A DNA stretch of 64,000 nt, taken from NCBI RefSeq assembly GCF_020991275.1, contig NZ_JAJLQY010000016.1, forward strand, positions 105,022-169,021, written 5' to 3'. Each line of letters opens with the position of its first letter. Position 1 is the stretch's first letter. Source of the DNA: Actinocorallia sp. API 0066. Lineage in GTDB: Bacteria; Actinomycetota; Actinomycetes; Streptosporangiales; Streptosporangiaceae. Below, in pieces: positions 41,148 to 48,900 of the stretch. The notes under the pieces were generated by a model, which ran no database searches, had not been told where the DNA came from, and saw only the letters and a list, made by a program, of their open reading frames with translations. Position numbers and translations under genes: made by a program.

Positions 41148-42199
41148 ACCTGACGGTTCGTGGCGCGGGACGGCTCTTGGGCCGTCCCGCGTTGCCCGCC
41201 CTCCTCGTCCTTGCTCTCCCGGCCTCCCTGGTGACGGCCGTAGGACTCGGCCCTGTATCGATCCCCTTCACCGACGTTGCACGCATCGTCGGCCATCACT
41301 GGCTTCCGTGGCTTGTGGAGGCGGGGCCGTCAGGGCCGCAGGCCGTCATCGTGCTCGATCTGAGGCTGCCCAGGGTGCTGCTGGGCGCCGCCGTAGGCGC
41401 GGGCCTCGCTGTCGTCGGCGCGGTGACGCAGGCCGTGTTGCGCAACCCTCTGGCCGACCCTTATCTGCTCGGTGCGTCCTCCGGCGCGTCGTTCGGTGCG
41501 GTCTGTGTGCTCATCGTGGGGTTCAGCCCGTTCGGTGTGTTCTCGCTGCCGCTCGCGGCGTTCGCCGGGGCGATCGGCGCGTTCACCCTGGTGCTGCTGC
41601 TGGCCGGAGGCGCGGGACGGCTCGCGCCGACCCGGCTCATCCTGGCCGGGGTCGCGGTCGCCGCGTTCACCGAGGCCGTCACCCACTACCTTGTGCTCAC
41701 TTCTCCCGACAAAGAGGTGCGTTCCGCGATGTTCTGGACGCTGGGCGGGCTCGGCGGCACCCAGTGGCGCGACATCGGCGTCCCGATCCTTGTGGTGCTG
41801 TGCGGCACCGCGTGGTTCTGGGCCAACGCCGCGCGGCTCAACGCGCTCGTCCTGGGCGACGAGGGCGCCACGAGCCTCGGCCTTGAAATCGACGGCCTAC
41901 GGCGTCGGATGGTCGTCGGATGCGCACTCGTCGTCGGGGCCGTCGTGGCGGTGAGCGGCGGCATCGGGTTCGTCGCGCTCATGGTGCCGCACGCCGTCCG
42001 GCTGGCGCTCGGCGCCGACAACCGGCTCGTGCTGCCGGTGAGCGCGCTCGCGGGCGCGGTGCTGCTGGTGTGGGTGGACGTCGCCGCGCGGACGCTCCGC
42101 CGCCCCGACGAGATCCCCGTCGGCGTCCTCACCGCCCTCATCGGCGTGCCGTTCTTCCTCGCGCTGCTGCGCCGCGCCGACCGGGCGGAGACCGCGTGA
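41144..42199 (+). CDS. FecCD-family ABC permease
   Basis: A 351-residue permease with about ten membrane segments. Family landmarks: LRLPRVLLGAAVGAGLAVVG, QAVLRNPLADPYLLGASSGA, FWTLGGLGGTQWRDI, and GGIGFVALMVPHAVRLALG. Such permeases import siderophores, haem, cobalamin or other metal complexes. GTG 41144 overlaps the binding-protein stop by GTGA. With no cobalamin riboswitch or haem gene nearby and a Zur box at the head of the operon, uptake of the locus's own product is likely. Confidence 0.9.
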   Translation: MNLTVRGAGRLLGRPALPALLVLALPASLVTAVGLGPVSIPFTDVARIVGHHWLPWLVEAGPSGPQAVIVLDLRLPRVLLGAAVGAGLAVVGAVTQAVLRNPLADPYLLGASSGASFGAVCVLIVGFSPFGVFSLPLAAFAGAIGAFTLVLLLAGGAGRLAPTRLILAGVAVAAFTEAVTHYLVLTSPDKEVRSAMFWTLGGLGGTQWRDIGVPILVVLCGTAWFWANAARLNALVLGDEGATSLGLEIDGLRRRMVVGCALVVGAVVAVSGGIGFVALMVPHAVRLALGADNRLVLPVSALAGAVLLVWVDVAARTLRRPDEIPVGVLTALIGVPFFLALLRRADRAETA

Positions 42200-43017
42200 A
42201 GCCCGTCGCCGTCAGGCTTGACGCGGTGTCGTGGGCCCCGGCCGGGCTGTCCGGGATCTCCTTCGACGTCGCGCCAGGGGAGACCCTCGGGCTGCTCGGC
42301 CCCAACGGAAGCGGGAAGTCCAGCCTTCTGCGCTGCGTCTACCGGCACGTCCGGCCGTCGTCGGGAGCCGTCCTTGTTGATGGCGCTGACGTGTGGCGTA
42401 CTCCTGCGCGCCTGGTGGCGCGGATGGTGGCGGCTGTCACGCAGGACGTCCCGGGCGACCTCGACACGACGGTGGAACAGGTCGTCTCCCTGGGGCGGCT
42501 GCCTTACCTCGGCACCCTGGGCCGGCTTGGACGGGACGACCTCAGGCTCGTCCGGGAAGCCATGGAACGCTGTGACGTGACGTCGCTGGCCCGGCGTCGT
42601 ATGGCGACGCTCTCAGGAGGGGAGCGCAAACGCGTCCAGGTGGCCCGCGCGCTGGCCCAGCGACCCCGGCTGCTCGTCCTCGACGAGCCGACCAACCACC
42701 TCGACCCGCATCACCAGGTGGCGCTGTTCCGCCTTCTGGCCGACCTGGACGTCACCGTCCTCATCGCCCTCCACGACCTCAACCTGGCCGCCGCCACCTG
42801 CGACCGCCTGGCCGTGCTCCACCACGGCCGCCTGACGTCACTCGGCTCACCCGCCGAGACCCTCACACCCGCCCTACTGTCCACCGTCTACCGCGTCTCC
42901 GCCGACGTCACCCCCTCACCCACCGGCCCTCCCACCGTCACCCTCCACCTCCCGGAACGCCCCAGCCGAGGCCGGAACGTGACGTCGCGGGGCCAGGCGG
43001 TCGAGCACCCGATGTGA
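42196..43017 (+). CDS. FecCD-type ABC transporter ATP-binding protein
   Basis: A 273-residue ATPase. Walker A is GPNGSGKSSLLRC, the Q-loop is AVTQDVPGDLDTTVEQVV, the signature is LSGGERKRVQVARAL, Walker B is LLVLDEPTNHLDPHHQ, and the H-loop is IALHDLNLAAATC. It belongs to the FepC/FhuC group. GTG 42196 overlaps the permease stop. It is the last gene of the presumed operon that begins with the peptide precursor; a strong hairpin follows at 43064-43097. Confidence 0.9.
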   Translation: MKPVAVRLDAVSWAPAGLSGISFDVAPGETLGLLGPNGSGKSSLLRCVYRHVRPSSGAVLVDGADVWRTPARLVARMVAAVTQDVPGDLDTTVEQVVSLGRLPYLGTLGRLGRDDLRLVREAMERCDVTSLARRRMATLSGGERKRVQVARALAQRPRLLVLDEPTNHLDPHHQVALFRLLADLDVTVLIALHDLNLAAATCDRLAVLHHGRLTSLGSPAETLTPALLSTVYRVSADVTPSPTGPPTVTLHLPERPSRGRNVTSRGQAVEHPM

Positions 43018-43063
43018 AGCCTTGGGTAGGGCTGCTGGGCTGTGGGCTGTGGGGTGACGGGTC

Positions 43064-43097
43064 GTGCGGCGGCCGCGAAGGGGGCGGGCCGCCGCAC
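43064..43097. terminator. Hairpin between convergent genes
   Basis: GTGCGGCGGCC (43064-43074) pairs perfectly with GGCCGCCGCAC (43087-43097) around a 12-base loop. It ends the peptide/transport operon and may also serve the convergent gene. Confidence 0.6.
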
Positions 43098-43153
43098 GGG
43101 CTCCGTGCCGCCGGGTTCGGGTCACCGGTGCGGCGGTGTCGCGGGTCGGGGAG

Positions 43154-43495
43154 TCAGACAGCGAGGTCGATCTCGGGGCCGATGTACTCCTCGGCGGTGA
43201 CGACCTTGCCGTCGGCGACCGTGGCGATCTGGATGATGTGCACGTTGGTGCCCTCGAGGGTCGCCGACGTCTGCGCGAAGAAGCCCTTGTCGGTCAGCGT
43301 GTACCGGGAGTTCCGGAACGGCGGGAGGCCGCCGCGCGAGTGCACCGCGTCGATGGCCTCCTTGAGGGTCACCCACTTGTCGTCGTTGCTGTGCCACACC
43401 TTGCACTCGGGCGAGCACAGTTCGTAGAACTTGTCGACGTCCTTCAACGCCTCGAGCCAGCCGTCGGCGAGTTCTTTCACGGTCTTGACGGACAT
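43154..43495 (-). CDS. SnoaL-like/NTF2-fold protein
   Basis: A 113-residue protein of the NTF2-like superfamily: ELADGWLEALKDVDKFYELCS, VWHSNDDKWVTLKEAIDAV, and VHIIQIATVADGKVVTAEEY as the final sheet strands. This fold serves small isomerases, cyclases and ligand binders; no catalytic pair can be assigned. The ATG at 43495 has GGAGG-like sequence upstream. It is convergent with the transporter operon and has its own AT-rich promoter, with TATTTCATGCATTATG near 43560-43575. Confidence 0.65.
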   Translation of the reverse strand: MSVKTVKELADGWLEALKDVDKFYELCSPECKVWHSNDDKWVTLKEAIDAVHSRGGLPPFRNSRYTLTDKGFFAQTSATLEGTNVHIIQIATVADGKVVTAEEYIGPEIDLAV

Positions 43496-43993
43496 GTCTC
43501 CGCCTTCCTCCCATTCGGGGGGGAGTGTGACCAGCGGCACACGGCGGAAAGCATCACACATAATGCATGAAATAACAAGAACCGGGCGCCTACGCGGGCC
43601 TGAGGGTTGCGGACGTGGACGCCGTTCGGCTGACACGGCCCAGACTCGATGGGCGCGCAAGGCAAGTGCCCGAAGCACGTGTTCCCATGGACACGCGACG
43701 GCTGTCGGTGTGCGGGTGGGCGGGGCAGGTGATGTCTGGGCCGGGTTCGTGGCGGCTGTGGGGGTGGCTAGGTGGTGTGTTGGTCGGATGGTCGAGCTTT
43801 GTGTTCCGGTGCGGGGGATTGGGGGTTGTTGGGGGTGAGGGGAGGGGGTTGTGGGGGTTCGGTGGGGGATGGTGGGGCTGGGAGAGGCGGTGGGGTGGGT
43901 GGGGTGAGGAAGTCTTGACCTTGGGAGGTCGTGAGGGGGGTGGGGTTTCGGGTACCGGTACACCCGTCACGATCTTGACGGGGAGGTCCGAGA
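43496..43993. other. Gene-free promoter region with a G-rich tract
   Basis: The first 90 bases hold the minus-strand promoter region with a TGCAT palindrome. From about 43780 to 43960 the plus strand is very G-rich, with successive runs such as GGGGGATTGGGGGTTGTTGG. That is enough for G-quadruplex formation. No protein family is seen in any frame. Confidence 0.5.
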
Positions 43994-45853
43994 GTGCAGA
44001 GACGTCGTGTTGTCGGTGTGGCGGTCGCCGCCGCGCTGGCCGGGTCCGTCGTCGCCTTTCCCGGGGCGGCGTCGGCGCGGGGAACGCTCGTCGCCGAGCC
44101 CCGCTCCTCGGGGGAGGGGGCCGGCTGCCCGCAAACGGGGACGGGAATCGGTGAACCGGAGCCGGGGGTGTGCCCGGCGATCCAGCCGAGACCCGCGACC
44201 TCCGGTTCGATCACCACCGGGACGTCCGGCTCGGTCGGCTCGGGGGCGAACACCTCGGCCTCCGGGTCGGTCGGCTCGGGCTCATCCGACCCCGACCCGA
44301 CCGGCTCCGGGCCCTCGGGCTCGGACTCGCCCGGGGGGGCCGACACCTCGGTGTCGGACTCGACCGGTTCCGGCCCGTCGGGCTCCGATGCGGCCGGGCC
44401 CAACGCATCCGATTCCGGTACGACCGGCTCGGACTCGTCCGGCTCGGGCGTCTCAGGGGCCGGGGAGGCGGCGGTCGTCGTCGGGGAGACGGTCAAGGCC
44501 GAGGAAGGGGTGCAGGTCACGTTCGAGCAGCGCGGGACGGGCGACGGCCTCGACGGGGAGGGGATCGCGTTCTTCCTCACCGACGGGCCGCGGGTCGTCG
44601 AGACGTCCGGCGGGTACACGCTTCCGGGGGCGTCGCAGCAGGTGCAGTTCGTGTCCGGGACACACGGGCTCGGGCTGCACACGTTCGGCGACTGGGAGCA
44701 GCGCGGGTACGGCTGCGCGCAGGCGTCGCCCTCCGGGACGGTGTTCCTCGTGCCGCGCTCGCTGGAGCTGAACGCGCCGGGTGACGGCACGACCGGCTAC
44801 TGCTGGCTCAGCACGTCGGGCGGGAAGGCGACGTGGTCGTCGTCGTCCGGGCAGGCGCTGGCGCCGCTCGTCTACCTGCAGGCCGACGCGGCGTGGGCGC
44901 AGAGCGCGGTGATGTCGCGGATCGTCCGGGTCACCGTGACGCCGTCCTCGGTGCTCACCGTCGAGTTCGACCTCCAGGACGGGCGCGGCTTCCAGACGGC
45001 GCTCTCGACCGTCCTGCCGACGCCGCTCCCGCGGATGTACCAGGTGGGCTTCGCGGGCTCCGCGGAGCTGTTCACCGACCAGCAGGTGATCCGCCACCTC
45101 GTCGTCTCGAAGATGCAGACGGCGCAGGTGCAGACCACGCAGGTGCAGACGACACAGGTGCAGGCGCAGCTGCAGGTGCCCGCCCAGCTTCTGCTCCCCG
45201 TCCAGGTGCAGACGCAGACGCACACGCAGGTGCAGGCGGCGCAGGTGATCCAGCTTCCCGCGCAGACCGAGTCGGGCCAGGCGCGCGCGCAGAGCGGCCT
45301 CGGCCTCGTCAAGCGCGTGCAGCGGCCGACCGGGCCGGTGGAGGAAGGCGACAGCCTCTCCTACACCTTCCGGGTGACGAACACCGGTGCGGCGGCGCTG
45401 CGTTCCGTGGCCGTCACGGATCCGCGGATCACGGACGTGAGCTGCCCGGCGGACACGCTCGCCGCGGGCGCGGCCCTGACCTGCACGGGGACGTACACCG
45501 TCACCGCCTCCGACGTGGCGGCGGGCAGGGTGACGAACACGGCGACCGCGAGTGCCGTCCGGGTCGACGACGAGTCGACGGTGACGTCGCGCCCGTCCTC
45601 CGCGACGGTGGACCTGGTGCGGCGGCCCGCGGCCCACGGCTGCAAGGACAAGTGCGACAAGCCGCGCTTCGAGATCTGCCGCGACCGGCCCTGGTACCCC
45701 AACCCGTGCGTCGACGAGCCCTGGCACCACGGCCGACCGTGGCACCACGGCAAGCCGCGCCACCACCACAAGCCGAAGCACCATCACCACAAGCCGAAGC
45801 CCAAGCCGACCCACCACAAACCCCGTCCGCGCGAAAAGAAACCGCTGCTCTGA
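43994..45853 (+). CDS. Secreted lectin-like protein with DUF11 domain and His-rich tail
   Basis: A 619-residue secreted protein. A signal peptide (VAVAAALAGSVVAF, ending near ASA) is followed by a Ser/Gly/Asp linker to about residue 155. Then comes an L-type-lectin-like sandwich (DGLDGEGIAFFLTDGP near 190, VEFDLQDGRGFQTAL near 325). A QTTQV repeat region runs about 375-425, and a DUF11-type domain follows (YTFRVTNTGAAALRSVAVTD). The last 75 residues have five Cys and a His/Lys/Pro-rich tail with HHHKPKHHHHKPKPK. The tail could bind divalent metal or the wall. It starts at GTG 43994. No sortase motif. Confidence 0.65.
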   Translation: MQRRRVVGVAVAAALAGSVVAFPGAASARGTLVAEPRSSGEGAGCPQTGTGIGEPEPGVCPAIQPRPATSGSITTGTSGSVGSGANTSASGSVGSGSSDPDPTGSGPSGSDSPGGADTSVSDSTGSGPSGSDAAGPNASDSGTTGSDSSGSGVSGAGEAAVVVGETVKAEEGVQVTFEQRGTGDGLDGEGIAFFLTDGPRVVETSGGYTLPGASQQVQFVSGTHGLGLHTFGDWEQRGYGCAQASPSGTVFLVPRSLELNAPGDGTTGYCWLSTSGGKATWSSSSGQALAPLVYLQADAAWAQSAVMSRIVRVTVTPSSVLTVEFDLQDGRGFQTALSTVLPTPLPRMYQVGFAGSAELFTDQQVIRHLVVSKMQTAQVQTTQVQTTQVQAQLQVPAQLLLPVQVQTQTHTQVQAAQVIQLPAQTESGQARAQSGLGLVKRVQRPTGPVEEGDSLSYTFRVTNTGAAALRSVAVTDPRITDVSCPADTLAAGAALTCTGTYTVTASDVAAGRVTNTATASAVRVDDESTVTSRPSSATVDLVRRPAAHGCKDKCDKPRFEICRDRPWYPNPCVDEPWHHGRPWHHGKPRHHHKPKHHHHKPKPKPTHHKPRPREKKPLL

Positions 45854-45943
45854 CCGTTACCACCCGACGGCGGCCGCGACACCTCGCGGCCGCCGTCACT
45901 CGTGTGCCGCACGGTGACATTTCCGTGCCCTTGGTGCTGCACC

Positions 45944-48900
45944 ATGGAGGTGATGCGCTCCACGGGGGTTCAAGAGACGAGGAACCGGGACGCGCCCTCG
46001 GGCAGGCTGCTTGCGGTCTCCACCCTGGGCGTCGCGCTCTCGGTGGTCGTCGGCCTCGTCGGGAACGTGGTGACGTCCGGCCCGCTCCCGCTCGGCCTCG
46101 ACCGCTTCAAGGGCTATGCCCCATTTGTCCTGGTCGGTGGGTTCCTGCTGCTGCTCGGCGTCACGGTGACGCAGATCGCCGCGGAGGCGCGGACGACGGC
46201 ACGCCGCGACGGCCCTGAGGCGGCGCGCGAGCGAGGGGTCTTCCGGGGCTGGCCGTGGGCGGCGTTCGCCTCGGGTCTGCTCGCTGTCAGCGTGGCCGTC
46301 CTGCGCGGCTTCGGTGCGATCCCCTCCGGCCTCGACCCCTGGGCCGTCGTGCTGACGGCCGCCGCCAGCGTCGTCAGCCTCGGGATCGTCTGGGCGCAGT
46401 TCCTCTGGCGGCGTCGGCAGCTCCGTAGGCTGCCTCCCGCCCTGCGTGCCCTCCTCGACGTCCAAGGCAGAGGCGCCAGGGCCGCGCACCGGTACAGCTA
46501 CTCCGTCGGCAGCACTCCGCCGCTCATGGAGATCTACGTCGAGCAGCAGAGCGAGCGGCTCGGGGCGCCGCGCGCGCAGGGCGGTCCGCTTACGCTCGCC
46601 CAGATGCTCGCCGCCAGTCGGCACTGCCTTGTGCTCGCCGAGCCGGGCGTAGGGAAGTCGACCGCTGTCACCCGGGTGCTCCAGGAGCAGAGCGCCTGGT
46701 GGCTCACCGCCCGACGCTCCGCCGACCCCGCGACGGCGCCGTACGGGTCCGTCGTCCCCGTCCTGCTCCCGCCCGACCTGCACCACCGCGAGACCCCCGC
46801 CGAGGCGCTGGCGGCCGAATGCGCCGCCCGCACCGGGCGCGAGGTGGCCGCCGCGCTCTTTGAGGGACCGCCGCCGGACGGCGAGCGCTGGCTCGTCCTC
46901 ATCGACGGCATCGACCATGTGTTCCTCACCCGGGAGCGCACCGAGGTGCTGGCCAGGCTCGGTCGCTGGATGGCCGACGGCGCCGCGCACCACCGCTTCC
47001 TCATCACGACCCGGCCGCTGCTGCGCGGCGAGCTCGGCCTGCTCGGCGCGGACACCGCCGACAGGTACGTCCTCCAGAAGTTCGACGAGGCGGGCCTGCG
47101 GACGTTCGTCGAGCGGTGGGTCGCGTTCCGGACGGCGCAGAACGTACCGGGCATCGACCCTGAGCCGATCACGGTCGAACTGTTCCTGGCGAGCGTGGCG
47201 TCGTCGTCCCTGTCGGCGCTGGTACGCATCCCGCTTATCGCCAGCATCACGGCGCTCCTCCTGGAGTGGAGCCGGGAGTCCGCCCTACCGACGAGCCGGG
47301 CGGGCTTGTATGAGGTGTACATAAGGCACCTGCTGGATTCCCGGCACATGGAAGCCGCCCGTCCCGCTGCCGAGTTCGAAGGTGCGGGCGACCGGGGCAG
47401 GGCCGCGTGGGTGTGGCTGCACGACAACCTCCGTCCGCTTCTGGAGGGCGCGGCCGATCTGCACCTTTCGTCCGCCAGGCCCGGGGTGCACGAGTGCGCC
47501 GTCCGCTGGGTCGAGGACAGCGCGCCGCCCGGCATCCTGCGCGGCGTCCCGGCCTGGCGCGAGGCGCTCGGCCGCGTCCTGGTGAGCACGAGTCTTATCG
47601 TGCCGGGCCCCGGCGGGCTCAGGTTCCTGCACCCCAGCTTCGCCGAGTATCTCGCCGCAGGGCCGCGCGGCCGGGCCTTCGCGTTGGAGACCTGGCTCGC
47701 CGACGCGCGCAACCCCGACAGCCGGGCGCTCGCCCTTTTTGTCCTCGCCCGGATGGCCGAGCGGAACCGGGGCGCGAGCCTCGGCGACACGTTCGCCGAA
47801 CTCACCCTGGACCGCGGGGCCGCCGACGTGCTCGTCGCCGGGGCGATCATCGCCGACGGCATCGAGGTGGCGCCCGAGTCGCGCGACCGCACCGTCGCCG
47901 CCCTGTTCGACATGCTCCGGCGGGACGACCAGACCGCCGCCGACGCGCTCGGCGTGCTCCTCGACCTCACCTTCGACGCCGACGTCAGGGCCCGGCTCGT
48001 CGCCTTCGCCGCCGATCCGGCACACCCCGACTGGATCCGCGCCGACGTCGCCGAGGCGCTGTGCGGCGTGGACCGCACCCAGGGGGTCCGCCTGTGCCGT
48101 CGTGTTCTCGCCGTCACCAGCGATACCGCGCTCCGCCACCGTGTCCTGCTCCTACTGATCGACTTGGGCGAGGCCACCCACGACGAACTCCAGCGCGCCG
48201 CCCTGACGACCTTCGACCCGGCCGCCGAGACGACGGGCTTCCGTGCCGTCCGATGGTTCCGCGACATGGCGGACGACCCGGCCGCCCGCCCCCGCGACCG
48301 CCTGGCCGCCCTGACGGCTCTCGCCGTGCGCGACGACGCCGTCGAGGACGCGCGGTTCGAGGAGGCGCTGCTGCACCCGGAGACGACGGTCCAGGACCGC
48401 CTCCAGGCCGCGCGGGCGGTCGTCCGCGCGGACGGCGAACGCGCCACCGCGATCCGCGCCCTCATCCGCCGCGTCGCCTTCGCCGGACACCCACCGGACG
48501 TCGAAGTCCCCCTCCTGGCCGCCCTGGCCGCTGACGGCGACGACGGCGCCCGCGTCACCCTCCTGAACCGCTCGTACGAACTCGGCCCCGCCTTCCACAG
48601 CGCCTATCCGTTCGTCCAGGCACTGCGCGACACCGTCGGCACCCGAAGTTCCGAAGCCACCCCCCGGCCCTGGGACGAACCCCCCGACCGGGACTCCCCG
48701 GACGACTCCGAACACCCCATGACCATCACCCCCGCCGGCACCACCGTGCGCCCAGAGGCAATCGTGTCGCGGGGCAGCGTCCCCGCACCGTTCGTACCCT
48801 CCGGGGATCGGGTGATCTGGCATGGCGTCCCCGACCGCAACCCCCGCTTCGTCGGCCGCGAACACCTCCTGACCCGGCTCACCGAGCGCTCCACCCACGC

